From NCBI GenBank assembly GCA_008694505.1, contig VZDJ01000012.1, positions 366,996 to 430,995 of the forward strand: a DNA stretch of 64,000 nt, given 5' to 3'. The stretch is from Cyanoderma ruficeps. Lineage: Eukaryota > Chordata > Aves > Passeriformes > Timaliidae. Of this stretch, positions 1-17,129 are shown piece by piece (the first letter of the stretch is position 1; each line of letters begins with the position of its first letter). A program made the translations under genes and the position numbers. The notes below the pieces were generated by a model. It saw only the letters and a list, made by a program, of their open reading frames with translations, made no database searches and had not been told where the DNA came from.

Positions 1-1153
1 TGGAAGTGATGGGCATCCATAGTGACTGCATCCAAAACAGCTTTATCTCCCCCAAAAAGGGAAAAAGGCTTCGATTCTGATGCCATTTCATTTTTCACTG
101 AATGGAGTGAGAAATCTGGGGATGGCTCAGCCCAAACAGCTGCAGAACTTTGGGCACAACCCCTTTATCTGTCCCTCATCTAAGGAAGAAGGGAAGCTTT
201 CCTGTGCCTCTGAGCAATGTTTCACTATCTACAAATGCCTGTTTTCTGCACTGCCGAGTGTTTACCTGGCACCAACACCTTGTCAGTTGTAACGAGATCA
301 CTCCTACCACTAGTGAATTCTGGTTCTGACCAACAATGGGCCTGTACCAGACAGACACTTTGTTATCAGGGGAAAACCATCAGCCATGAACTGACTCCAG
401 GATTTACCACTCAGCTGAAGAAATCAGTCCAACACAATTACATCTGGAAGGCAGCAAGAGGGAGTGAGCTGATGAGCAGGATGCATTTCTGCAGAGCTTC
501 TCATCAGTGAAGTTCTGTAGCCAGACACAGAACAATTAGCAGGATGTCAAACCAAATCTCGAGGGCAGCAGGGAGAAACAATGCCATGTTGTTGTACACC
601 AACCCAGCTCCTGGGTTCAAACCATGCCCCAGGCACCGGACTCACACCTCTCAAGAGATGTGCTTTACACAAGTGCTCCAGTTTCAAGAGTGGACCAGCT
701 CAAGCAGCTCCAAGACATCACATGCACAGACAACAGTGCTGTCACCCTATATCACACAGCCCCAGAATGGTTTGGGTTGGGAGAAACCTTAAAGCCCATC
801 CAGTCATGGGCAGGGACACCTTCCACTATCCCAGGCTGCTCCAAGCCCTGTCCAACCCTGAACACTTCCAGGGATGGGGCAGCCACAGCTTCTCCGGGCA
901 ACCTGTGCCAGGGCCTCACCACCTCACAGGGAACAAAACTCTGTGATCTCAGCTGGACACACCTCAAGTATGTTCCCGAATCCCAACCTTCCCACATTGC
1001 AAAGGGGCCCAGAGCATCGCCCTGCAAACGAACTCCTTGATACAAGGAATGTGTTTAGATTCTGCCTTAGAATCTGAGGAAAAAAACACCATGGAAGCAC
1101 AGAGCATTTTTTTCTCCCCAGAGAGGACCCTAGAGCCTACTTTGCTTTGTTAC
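1..1153 (-). other. DDI2 intron 4 (partial)
   Basis: This is intronic sequence downstream of DDI2 coding exon 4. It holds one CR1 fragment at about 761-945 and no exon-like conserved segment that I can recognise. Confidence 0.7.
761..945 (-). repeat. CR1 LINE 3'-end fragment
   Basis: The plus strand reads as the reverse complement of the avian CR1 3' end: AGAATGGTTTGGGTTGG, then GGCAGGGACACCTTCCACT, then CAGCCACAGCTTCTC and GCCAGGGCCTCACCACC. The fragment is truncated and moderately diverged. Confidence 0.88.
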
Positions 1154-4100
1154 CTTATGTCTTCTTCTATCTTGGCCTGTGCCTCCAGATCAAAGGGATC
1201 AGCAGAATAGAGCCGGATCCTCTCCTGCTCACGCCGCGCTCGGTCCTGCTGTTGCTCCAGCAACACCCTGGTGAATTTCTCTGTGGGAACAAGGAGATAA
1301 AGAAATGCCTTTTACTGGAAATTACTCTTGCAAATCAAATTCTGGCACAGCAAACACTTCTTTTGATGCCAGCTGAGGAACAGACTCAGCAGCACATGGA
1401 AAAAAGCTTCTGCTGAGGGCAGTGCGGATGGACCTCAGAGGATCAGTGGCAAACTTGGGAACCTGCTGAGATGAAAAGCAACTGGACAAAGCTTGCTCTC
1501 CTCATGTCCCTACCCCCACAATCAAACTCAAATTTCCTAGCACATACATTTTTATAGGGAAAAAAAAATGAAAAACCACACAAAGGCTAATGACAAAACT
1601 TCCTTCAAACCCGAGGAACATGGCAAAACCAGAGATCATAATCCCTAAAGCTGAATGCCTACCACTGGAACCAGGTGCTGTTAGCCAGGTCTAAATGCAC
1701 ATTTTAAGACTACAGCTTTTAGATTCCCACTTTCCAGATGGCCTCTGACCATTTTTTGCTGCTTGAATGGGATCATGTATGTCCCCAAAAGGACTTGGCA
1801 GTCCGTGCAGGTCTGCACACAGGGAAGGTTTGGGTTTGCTTCCAGAGATGCCGTTCCCAGGAAGCAGCTCTGGCTCATAGGCTGTTATGTGCTCAGGGAG
1901 ACATTGCGTACATTTGACTGGAGGATTTTTGAAATCAGTCTCCTGTACAGCAGCTGCCTTCATCCAGCACAGCCACAGAGCACGGATCTATGCAGATATT
2001 TGGGAATCCAAGCTGGAGCTGAGCTGGATCCGTGCCCAAACACTGCCAGTAGCAGCAGTGCAGCACAACAAGGGCAAAACCAGCCGAAATCACTTCCTCC
2101 TGACAGCCCAATGTGGCAATTTGGGACTGAAAATGCACATCTGGGTAAAAACTTGATGTGCACAGAGCAGGCAGAGCAGCAGAGGAGCCAGTTCTGGGTG
2201 TCTTGGGCTTAACCTCTGATTTCCTATGCCAAAAGCAGCACCCCTGCTTAAGGTGATGAGAAAAACTCCCAGCAAGATGAATGAAAAAGCCTGAGAGTGC
2301 AAAGAATGTAGCATCAGCTCTAAATATGAACTAAAGGCAGAGTTAAAAACAAAACAGGTTGACAATATCCATGAGAATTCCTCTCTGGTTTCCTCTAACA
2401 GAGAGAAATCACTCAGATGTAACCCTGAGAATAGATAAAATCTCCTGCTAGAAGCTCCTTCTCTTTATTTATTTCTCCACACTCAACAGGACTTATTTCC
2501 CAACTAAACATTCTGCAGAGATTCAGGAGCTCATCTGCTGCTACTCGAAACCCCTCTCTTTTCACACCTAAAGGATGCCAGAGTTCAAATCTTCCACCAC
2601 AGGAAGAACAAGGGACCAGTATCACCTGCAGAGGAAGTGAAGGACGAGGTTTCAACTGTGCCCAAAACACAGACATACTTCCACGATTAACAGAAACTTA
2701 CACATTTATGACTATTTCTATTGAGAAAGTTCCTAAAATACACCATTTCTTTGTTCCTTTCCCTCTCCCTTTCTGCAGTTCACTTTCACAGCACATGATC
2801 ACTATGCACAGTGCTGGGTTTGGAGTGAGCTGCTCTCTGCTGTGTCCCACCAGGATCTGGAATGCAGCAAACACACCACCCTTATTGGAAAATGTGCAGT
2901 AAGGAGTGTCTTAGTGTAAAAATTAAGAGCTGAGTCACTTGTGTTCAGACACCCAAATTATCTGTGCAGCTGATATTTCTGAGTAGGAGATATTAAAGAG
3001 AATATTAAAGATGCCAATCAGAAGAAATACACCCCGAAATGGAGGAACTCTGCGTTGAGTGCTCCCAACTGGCACCTTTTATCTGCACCATCAAGGAATC
3101 TGCAGCACATCCCAGGTCATTAAACACACGGGGCTGCCTCTGATGGGAGCTGACCCTGCCCAGCTCCAAGCCCAGCTCACCAAGGTCCCCGCTCAGCAAG
3201 GCCTCAGCCAGGGGTGGGTTGCGCTCCTTCAGCAGGGACAGCTCGTGGGGGTTGGCCAGCAGCATCTCCCGCAGCAGCGCCGGGTTGTCAAGGCCCTGAG
3301 GGAACGCGGGCGCATCTGGAGGTGATGGGCGCGGGCGCTGCGCCGGGGGCTGCTGCTGCTGCTGTGTGGATGTCCCAGGAACAGCAATGCTGCTGAAATC
3401 TATCCTGGGCAGACCTGAAAGGAAGAGCAGAGGTGTTGGTGCTTCATGGTTGCAGTTCTGCTGGAAAAACCACGGGAAGGATGAGCTGCCCTCAGTGCTG
3501 CACAAGAGCAGATTCCGTAAGCAGCAGTTCGCGTCGGAAGCGCAGCCACATCCCTGGGTTACTGGGTTAGCAATGCTGGCGCATTTATGTAATTGGTCTT
3601 GTCTGTCTGCCCCATTTTTAATCCCCTGAAATGCACTTGCTGACTAGTTATTCCCAGCTTCATAAATGTGAATCCCTTATGGAGGGCCTGTAGGGCTATA
3701 CCCAGTGGCTCTGAGGCACTTCGGAGTCTCTCGGGTTAAAAAAAAAAAAGGCAGGAGGAAAAAAAAGTAGTAACATTCCTGCAGACCTGCATTGCAGGTA
3801 CCCATCCTCCAGCTGAGGCAGGACGAAGACCTCATCAATGCTCCCACACCCTTCTCAGCCTGTGGCACCTTTTTTAGGGATATTTTATGACTGGGATTTG
3901 CTAGGAGTGGCTGTGGAAGGCAGGACAGAAGTGCATTCTCAGAGGAGCCTTGGCATGCGCACATGATTAAGCCACTGGGTTTGGCAAGATGTGGCTTCTC
4001 AGGTAATCTGCCACAGAACAGGTTCAGGACACATGTCCATAGAGGCTGTTCCTGGGTTTGAGCTGTCACATGCCTGTGCCATCACATCCAGTGGGAAGGG

Positions 4101-7100
4101 AACTGGCAGTTGTAGGAAAATATACCCACCCTTACCAAGCCTGTTCTGAACCAGTCACCTCCTCACAGCCTCCACACTTCCCAAAAGGAACAGTAAAATG
4201 GTACTGGCTTCCTCAGAACACTGAGTCAAAAGCCCTCTGGGTCATTTACAAGCGCCCCCGACTCACCCCAGCCAGCCTCCCTCCCTCAGCACTTTCTGCA
4301 GAAGGTGCTACAGGAGCTGGTGTTGGGTAAGAGTTGATGACAGGCAGTGCTGGCACGGAGCCTTTCTCACCTGGGAAGCGCATGGAAGGCCGTGGCTCCA
4401 CTGTCTCCTTCTGGCGCAGGATCACCACATCCCCGTCTTTCAAGCCATAGGAGGCCAAGGACCTGTTGTTGTCGGTCAGTGGCCGCTCTGCATAAACAAT
4501 CTGTGCCAGGAGCCACCAGCACCACCAAGCAGAGAAAAAGTTAGAAAAAAATGCACAAGACGTTATTTTGTTGTAGGAGAAAAAAAAAAAAACATTCCAG
4601 AGTCCTCCAGATCCATCTCAAGTTTCAGAAGGGAATGTGTGATGTCCTCACAGGCCCCGGCCTCAGGCACAGCAGGGCCTTCACACATTCATGTTTGGAC
4701 AACCCGGGGCTGGTCTTGCAGAAATCCAGCTGTGGTTTGACATCTGGCACCATGGAGAAGGGCCCATCTCCCCTGATCAGAGGCCAAGATCATTAGAGGG
4801 AAGCAAGTCTTGACCAGGACTGTCCACATTCTCAAACTTCAAACTCCACAATTACACAAGCCACGGATGTTTTCTGCAGCATTCCCAGCCCCAAGTCAGG
4901 ACCCACTGACCGTGGACCAATGGCAGACGTGCCAGCAGTGTCAGTCCAGGGATGATCCAGCCCAACATCCATCATTCTGCCTCTTCCCATGACACAGCTC
5001 TCCAGAATAACCAGTTTTACAGGGACCTCAATCATTAGCTCAGTGCTTTCCAGTTCACTCCAGTGACACAACTTTCCAGACTCAGAGCACCCAAAGGCTC
5101 TGCTCTAAAGACTGCCATCAGTCCATGCAGGGAATTAATTTCTTGTGACTACAAAACACCAAGTCACATCCATTTCTATTTTGATAACCTGGTTTAACAA
5201 GAGTTCCACAGACTAAACATAAAAACACTGAGATAAAGGTGAATAATCCCCACGGAACATTTCCATGAACATCAGACCTGTAATACCTACAGAGCCTTAA
5301 GTTGTGGGAAAGCCCAAAATGTAACATAAAGCTGGAACAGAAGTTCCCAGAAATTGTATCTGGCAACACCAAGTTTTCTGTGCCATCACTGGAGCACAGC
5401 GAGACCAGGCAGATCGGCCTGGCTGCCTCCTGCCCTGGCAGCAGCCCAAAGTATAGAGAACTTGGCCTAAACCCCTCAGGCACACGATCAAATTTCACAA
5501 ATACCACCCTGTTTAGCCAAACAAGTGTTTACTGTCTCTTTGGGGCTGGAAAAGGCCAGTTCAGCAACAACACATTTGCCGCAGGTTGGGACTGGCTGAG
5601 CCACATGGGAGAAGCTTTCGCAGTCCTGGTGTGGAGGGGCTGTGGCTCTGCCTGATGCTATCATAGGGAGTAGATCCAACAAGATCCCAAAAAAACAACC
5701 ATTACCTGTCTTAAGGTCTGGCTGACACTAGACTTTCATTGCTTCACTCCAGCAACTCCAAAATCTTACACAGACTCTCCCTGCAGCACTTGGCAGTGGA
5801 GACCCATCGTCAGCAGTAGTGCCAAGGCAAGACAAGGCAGGAGGAACACAATGACCAGAACCTCGTAGGGCAGCAATCAGAGAATGGGGGAAACACACAC
5901 GATGGAGCCAGGCATGAGCTTCCTACCTCCTTCCCACCACCAGTGTGCAACCTCAGCGCTGCCTCACACACCGAGTCCCTCCCAGGGCCCGTGTGCAGCC
6001 ATTTCAAAGTGTGGCCTCTACCCCACACGACACCAGCAGCACCACCAAGGTCAGCTGGTGCTGGCAGAGCCTCGGCACAGCCTCTCACGTTACCGGCCTG
6101 AGGCGGCGCCGCCGCAGCAACAGCCAAGTGTGTCATAAATCCCAGCTGCACACCCAAATCTGAAATGGCAGATTCCCTGCACAGACACTCTGGAAGAGAC
6201 GAGTTAATCAGTTTAAGTGAGGCTTTACCTCTGTCATCTTGCTGGGATTGGATTTATGAGCATTCAGCCTTACATCCCAGACAATGAATTAAGCGCCTGG
6301 CACTTGCGCCATGTCCATTAGCAGCTCAGATTAGTCCACTCATGACCCATTCTGCTCCACTCTTGAAACAAACTGATTGGATTTTGGTGCCTTTTGATTG
6401 TCTGGTTTGTGGCAATTCTGCCGGCTGGCATGCACCAGTCACGGGCTCTTCTGGAGGTGACTCAGACAGGGATGCAGCACTAATGGATTCACTGTGCATG
6501 ATGCCAGAGGGTAGAACCTTCCCATGGAGCAGGGAACCCCAACCAGGAGTGCTGGATGCCACCTGCAGCCACCAATCAAGCCAAATCCTGGGCCCATCAA
6601 ATATTCCTGAGCATGGCACACATGGAGGGCATGGAGAAAAAATAAATGAAGGGAAGGAATGAAGAGTGTGGCTCAGCTGAGAGCCTCCTATCCCCTCTCT
6701 TGGAAAGAGAGGAGGAGAGTGAAAAATCAGATAATTTCCCCTCGCCTCGCCCAACTCCTCTTATCACCACAGCCACCAGCAGCCGCCTCTGTTATCTCAC
6801 CAACCTGTGCCCACAGGCGTCCCTCAGACACCTCGCAGCTCCCTGCCCCACCTCAAACTGCAGCACCCGAATTCACTGCCCAAACGAGCAGAGAACAAGG
6901 CTGGGATTAATCCTCCTCCACATACTGAGTGGTTTACTCCACCCTGCATGACCCTTATAACAAAATTCATCCTTGCTAGTGCCCACACAGCACCTTCAAT
7001 GCAACATTCACCTTGGCTGAGGAAAAAGGGCAGAAAACAGCCAAGTTTGGTAAATGTAAAACTGCCTATTTGTGGTTTAAGACACAAAATCCTTCCAGGC

Positions 7101-9081
7101 AAGGAGCTGCTTCACTGATAACTTGTATCTTTATAAATCTCTAAGAATCATTGAGGCTGGAAAAGCCCTCCAAGATCATCAGGTGCAATCTCTAGCCCAG
7201 AGCACTGAGTGCCACGTCCAGGTTTTCTTGGACAGCTCCAGGGATGGGAACTCCAAACGTCCCTGGGCAGCCCCTTCCAAAGCCTGACCACCCTTTCCAT
7301 GAAGAAAGTCCTCCTGATGTCCAGCCTGTTCTCCCCACATAAGGTCCTCAAAACACCTCACAAACACCAGGCAGAAAGAGAAAGAGGAGTGATAAATAAC
7401 TGCCTGGAAAACACGACACAACGCGGCACAGGATGATGCACGAGTGGCAGATGGATGAGCAGAAGGAAGGCAGAGGTGGCTACAAAAGCGCAGCGCTGCT
7501 CCCCTCGCCTGGGGCTGGCAGCACCCAAACCCCACACAGGTCAGCTGCGCTGCAAAAACTCAAACAAGGGAACTCCTGACAAAAAATACATGGAGAAGTG
7601 ACCCCTTGTTATCCTAAACCAGACCCGAAGCTGCAGGTCACCATGACACAAGTGACAAAGGTGACAGTGAAGAGTTTATGCTCCAGTTCACACTTGGAGA
7701 TGTCAAAGCCATGGCAGAGTCCCCAACACAGCGGTTATCCCCAGACCTGGGGGCTCAGTGGTGGCTGTGACACAGCCATGGGAGGGCTGCTGGAGACAGA
7801 ACCTTTGTGTGAGATGGGTTCTCACTTTCCACTTGACCAAAATCAAGAGGTTTTTTCTTAAAAGAGAATCCACCCTACCTGGATTTCCTACCCCTGTTCT
7901 GAGACTCTCTCTCTCATCACCAACCTCCCATTCCAAAAAACAAGACTCTCCCAAGGCAGAGGGAAAGCCAAACGTTGGGAACCTGCTAGGTGAGGGACAC
8001 CACAGCTCCAGGGCTGCCCCTGCAGCAGCTCTTCCAGCGCTGACTAATGTTGGCTTGGCTGGAAATACACTTTGTTAATTTAGACTGGGAAAAGGCTCGG
8101 GAAGCAAAAGCCACCACTCCACAAACTCTGCCAGGCATGGCCGGCACCGAGAAAAGGAGCAGACACCGCCCCGCCCAGGACAAACGGAGAGAAACGGCCA
8201 CAAACGCGGGACTGAACCTAAAACATGAGCAAACCCCAGACAGAGCCGCCCCCACACGCAGCCTCCCCCATGTTTTGGCACACGAGTGAGCCCTGAATCC
8301 GGGCTGGAGGGGGATATTTCCTGGGAACCACACGGATGTGCCTGTTCCCCACACCTGTGTGGAAGAAAGGGAGGAAAAGACCCAATGTGCCCTTTCCGTC
8401 CCAGACCGGGCAGGGGTTTGATGGGATATATAAACCCTTTCCCGAACATTTCAGCCCCGTTTCCTGGGGTTGAAGGGGCCCACGGGTCACCACCTTCCCC
8501 GCGCTCCAAGTCCCGTTCTCCTCGCTCCAATTACCGCCCCGTTTAAGCATCAAATTCCTCCAAAACCTCAACATAAAACAAACCAAAACAAACCCACATT
8601 ATTTTCCGCCCTTCAGTTGCGCGGCGGGCGGGGACCGAGCCTTGACCACAAGTCACCGGGGACTCGGAGCCCTCGCCTAAGTAGATTCTGAGGGAAAAGC
8701 GAGGTGTTTCTTCCCAAACCCCAAAGGTCCGCGAGGGGAGGGACCGGGAGGGACCCACCACACCAAACAATCCCAAACTCCGGCCGGGGGGGATCCCGGG
8801 ACCCGATCCCGCGGGGCGTGAGGGACACGGCCGCTCCCAACCCAGGAGACCCCGACCCTGCTGGAGAAGGGGGCACGGCCGCTCCCGGCCCGGGGGCACC
8901 GGCGGGGCCCTCCCCGGCGTTGGGGGCGGGGGCAGGCCCTGACCTGGCTCTCGGCCGCCGGGATGCCGGACTCCAGCTCGCAAAGGGCGCGGAAGTTCTG
9001 CAGCTCGAAGTCGGCGTCCACCTGCAGATTGAAAGTGATCTCGGAGCGGTCGCGGCGCAGGCAGAACACGGTGAGCAGCAT
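1154..9081 (-). CDS. DDI2: DDI2, ubiquitin-like/retroviral-protease-type aspartic protease, 5' part (coding exons 1-4)
   Basis: DDI2 is a proteasome-shuttle aspartic protease that cleaves polyubiquitinated substrates such as NFE2L1. Coding exons (high to low): 9081-8944, 4500-4371, 3414-3181, 1280-1154. All have AG acceptors and GT donors, and they join in frame to 209 codons. Residues 1-76 form the N-terminal ubiquitin-like domain ([20 protein letters not shown] start, then VVILRQKE). A Gln/Pro-rich linker with a short poly-Q follows in exon 3. The helical DDI domain comes next ([17 protein letters not shown], then the charged [16 protein letters not shown] helix). The retroviral-type protease domain with its catalytic Asp and the C-terminal ubiquitin-binding part lie off the left edge; the family is about 400 aa. 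The start fits the conserved family N-terminus and lies in a CpG-rich region. DDI2 is chosen over DDI1 because DDI1 is an intronless retrocopy. Confidence 0.93.
7141..7345 (-). repeat. CR1 LINE fragment in DDI2 intron 1
   Basis: The stretch begins AATCATTGAGGCTGGAAAAG and continues CCCTTCCAAAGCCTGACCAC, then CATGAAGAAAGTCCTCCTGA. This is the reverse complement of the 3' region of an older CR1 subfamily, different from the copy at 761. Confidence 0.8.
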
Positions 9082-9250
9082 GGCCGCCCCCGCCCGGACC
9101 CGCACCCGCCGCCGCCACCGCCGTCAAGCGCCGCCGTCGCAAAGCGCCGGTCAGGCGCCCACGTCAATCGGGACTTCCCGGCCAATCCAGGGAGCGCCGG
9201 GCGGGAGGCCCCGCCCCCCGCCCCAGCCCGTGGGCGGAGCCAGAGCGGCC
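9082..9250 (-). promoter_or_regulatory. DDI2 CpG-rich promoter / 5'UTR
   Basis: This is a very GC- and CpG-rich segment immediately upstream of the DDI2 start codon. It contains a CCGGCCAATCC CCAAT box near 9179 and a CACGTCAAT CRE-like element near 9159. There is no TATA box. The transcription start is inferred to lie within about 100 bp of the ATG but cannot be fixed by eye. Confidence 0.55.
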
Positions 9251-10210
9251 CGGGTGTCACCGCCCTCGTCGCTGTCCCCAGGGCGCCTCCTGTGCCCCTG
9301 GGCGTCACTGGTCACCGGCGATCCCCGTGTCACTGGCGGTGTCCCCAGATGTCCTCTAGCCGTTCCTGTCTCCCCAGGGATCCCGGGTATCAATGTGCTT
9401 CCGGGGGGTCCCTGCAGCCCTTGGAGCTGCCTGTGTCTCTGGGCGTCCCTTTGCCCCTGGGCGGGGCAGTGGTGGTGTCCCTGTGTACCAGGGCCCCTGT
9501 GCCCTCGGCAGTTCCTGTCCCCTCAGGGATCACAACGGTTTGTCCCGGGGGTCCCTCTGCTCTGTCCCTGGCGGTCCCCGTTGTCCTTAGGTGGCCCCCG
9601 GGGGTTCCTGTGCCCCACCCTGGTTCTCCCTGTGTTCCCAGGAGCCCCATGGGTCCCTGCACTCCTTCCGCTGCCCCCCAAGGCCTCATCATCTTCTTCA
9701 TCCTTTTATTCACTGGTACCTCTGACCCTGTCACTTCTTCACCTTCCATGCCAAAACAGCCCAGGTGCACCCCAAAAGCCAATCACTCCATCTCACACCT
9801 CTGCCTCCTGGTTTGCTTGGGATCACATCTTCCAGCTTTCTTTTTTTCGCCTAGACGCCTCAGGGTGCATTTGGGGGTGATCTCTGGCCCTTGCTGAGCC
9901 TTTGGCGCGTCCCTCAACTCATCTGTTTGCATTATGGGGCAGAAGCGGGGGGGGGGGTTGACATGCCCTGTCCTCCTCCCTGTGCCTTTGGTAACATCCC
10001 AGACCCTTTGTTGTCCTTTTTGGGGTGTCCCAAGTCCCTGTGTGCCCCAGACTCCCCCTTTTGCCTTTCAGCACCCTCCAGCCTCAGGGCCATCCAACTG
10101 TTCCCTCCCAGCCCACCCTAGGGAATGCCCAGAGCAGGCGAGGATGAGGTGGGGACACAGCCCTCAGCTCTGGGAATGCCCCATGCCACGAATTCATCTC
10201 ACTCCCATCC
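9251..10210. other. Intergenic DDI2-DDOST spacer, GC-rich degenerate repeats
   Basis: This spacer of about 1 kb has no gene. Segment 9251-9680 consists of degenerate repeats of CCCTGTGYCCCTGGGSGTC type, which produce long open but unconvincing plus-strand frames. A run of G lies at about 9949-9958. No PINK1 sequence is present, although in mammals PINK1 abuts the DDOST 3' end. Confidence 0.65.
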
Positions 10211-10558
10211 AGGGTGAGAGGAACGAGACTTTTATTTTGAACTGGGAGTTAATCTGCAATACAAATCATTCCAACCCAACTCCAATCCAAATCATTCCAA
10301 TAGTGGAGCGAAGCCAACATCACAACTCATCAGTTAACACCAAAAGCATCCTGATCCCGGATTTGCAGACACTTTGGCAACAGATTCTCCCCTCAAAATT
10401 TAATTTTCATTCCCAATAACCTCCCAGGTGTAAAAATAAAAAAGACCACACACAGCCCCACAGTGCATCCGGCATCCACCAGTCCTCACACAGATACATG
10501 GGAAGCTCCGAGCACTGCCCAGTCCTCCTGGCACCAATAAAAGGCTTCCACAGGGAGC
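10210..10558 (-). other. DDOST: DDOST 3'UTR and poly(A) site
   Basis: This is the untranslated tail below the DDOST stop codon. A canonical minus-strand AATAAA lies at 10231-10236, followed by the T/G-poor CACCCTGGATG region. Cleavage is predicted near 10210-10220. Confidence 0.6.
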
Positions 10559-15679
<5,121 letters not shown>

Positions 15680-16110
15680 CTTGGTCCCACTCGCCGAAGT
15701 GCCTCAGAGGCGGGCGGCCTCCAGCCAATCAGCGACAGCGCGGAGCAGCCTCCAGCCAATCAGCGATAGCACAAGGCAGCTTCCAGCCAATCAGCAACAG
15801 ACAGCTCCGCGACGCCGGACGCAGCGCAAGCGCCGTCGCGCTGCATGGCGGTCTGTCGCGACAGCGCCATCGCAACTCAGCGCGGCCGCCGTCGCCGCGG
15901 ACAAGGGAGGGCCCCACCGGGGAGGGCCCCACCCCCCACCCCACCCCGCCGTCCCCTCCCTCCTGCGCGGCGACGGCAACCATGGGGGCCCGGCTACCCA
16001 CACCCGCGGTGGGTCAGGAGCGGCGGGCGGGGGAGCTGGCGTTGCCCGACCTGCGCTGGTGTCGGCGCTGGGAGCCAAAGCCAGGGGCTGCAGGCTGAAG
16101 GGCCCGTCTT
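15680..16110. promoter_or_regulatory. CpG-rich promoter region upstream of DDOST
   Basis: This is a dense CpG segment with several GC boxes, CGGCGACGGCAACCATGG at about 15967 and the CCAAT array. It is TATA-less and serves DDOST. No coding sequence on the plus strand resembles a known protein, so a bidirectional transcript cannot be assumed. Confidence 0.55.
15721..15801 (-). promoter_or_regulatory. Three CCAAT boxes at exact 31-bp period in the DDOST promoter
   Basis: The 13-mer CCAGCCAATCAGC occurs at 15721, 15752 and 15783, spaced 31 bp and 31 bp. It lies 40-125 bp upstream of the DDOST start codon. It fits the NF-Y consensus. The spacing keeps the boxes on nearly the same face of the helix (three turns). 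The intervening bases are also similar (GCGACAGCG, GCGATAGCA, GCAACAGAC), so the array arose by tandem duplication of a unit of about 31 bp. Confidence 0.8.
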
Positions 16111-16359
16111 AGGGCATGGTGCCGGCGCTGCTCGGAGCCTGCGGGAGCTGCAACAGGAGAGGAGGGGGTTGTGGTGGGTGAGTGCAGGACACCAAAATGC
16201 GTCTGCGTCCTGCGAGAAACCCCTGAGAGGTGAAGAGGTTGAGGCAGAATTGGTCCTGGGTGGGTCGCCATTTGATTTCTCAAGGAAAAGGAAGAAAATG
16301 AAGAGTGCCGGGGATATCTGAGAAAAGGGGATTAACTTGGTCCAGGTGAAGGATCTGGC

Positions 16360-16475
16360 TGGCTCGCCGGGATCAGAAGTAGTTACTGGCGATGGTCTCG
16401 CTGTTGCTCCTGTCCAGCACCAGCCTGTAGTGGTCTTCCTCGGGCTGCAGGTAGCGAACGCTGTCAGCAGTGCCA
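16360..16475 (-). pseudogene. KIF17: KIF17 pseudo-exon (last coding exon remnant)
   Basis: The segment reads EEDHYRLVLDRSNSETIASN, then YF, then TGA at 16373-16375 where the family has Arg, then SRRASQIL. The C-terminal PDZ-binding end of the protein is not recognisable beyond this point. Confidence 0.82.
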
Positions 16476-16479
16476 GCAT

Positions 16480-16870
16480 AAGGCAAAATTGGTAAAATGG
16501 GCTAGAAATGGAGGAGGAATGGGCCATACCGCTGGCTCCTCGCTCTCATTCGAGGAGCTTGTCCAGCCAGGTTTGGGCTGCGGCGGGGCTGGAACTGCTG
16601 TGGGAAGAGATGGTGTTAAGGGTCGTTGCGTGTAGAACAATCACCACTCTCCTGAGTGCACTCCCTGATCCCGACACTGCTCAGAGGTTCTCGAGGGATC
16701 CGCACCACGTGCTACCTTTGTTATTCAAACTTTCCAGACAAACTTTATGGAGAAGATGTTATGAGCACGTGCAGCCCAAGCATGACCTGCCAAGCATGGC
16801 AGAGCTGCATGCCTGCATCACCTTCCTGTCCCCCACAGCACCCTCCTCTCCCCTGGGCAGTGTCCCCTTA
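16480..16870. other. No recognisable feature between the last two KIF17 pseudo-exons
   Basis: This is unique, moderately GC-rich sequence with short open frames. No domain was recognised. Confidence 0.5.
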
Positions 16871-16879
16871 CCTATGGGC

Positions 16880-17129
16880 AGGTGGGTTTTTTGAATGACA
16901 GGCTCTGGAATTTTCCAGCAGCCATTCTCCTCATCCCAGATGGTTCACGCCTGATCCTCTCCAGGTTGCTGTAGTTGCAGTTGTGCCAGACGAGGGACTG
17001 CACCTGATCCAGCAGCTGCTGGCAGAGCATCAGGTCTCACTCCTGGCGCCAGATGGTGCTCAGGTAATCCATCTTTTCTAGCCCAAACTCCAACTCCAGG
17101 TCTTTGATCTTGGTCTCAGCAGCTCGTAC
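16880..17129 (-). pseudogene. KIF17: KIF17 pseudo-exon (distal tail)
   Basis: The segment reads AAETKIKDLELEFGLEKMDY and LSTIWRQE, then TGA (17037-17039) where the family has Arg. It continues QQLLDQVQSLVWHNCNYSNL and shifts frame within the following Arg-Glu-Ser segment, after which the other frame reads WDEENGCWKIPEPVI. The lower boundary is uncertain. Confidence 0.85.

Noticed and set aside
8704..9897. 397-codon plus-strand open frame
   Set aside because: It overlaps DDI2 exon 1 and its CpG-rich promoter in antisense and is Pro/Gly/Arg-rich without domains. GC-rich repeats leave frames open by chance.
15721..15801. ER-stress element (CCAAT-N9-CCACG) upstream of DDOST
   Set aside because: None of the three CCAAT boxes has CCACG nine bases on. 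They read CGCGG, CACAA and ACAGC.
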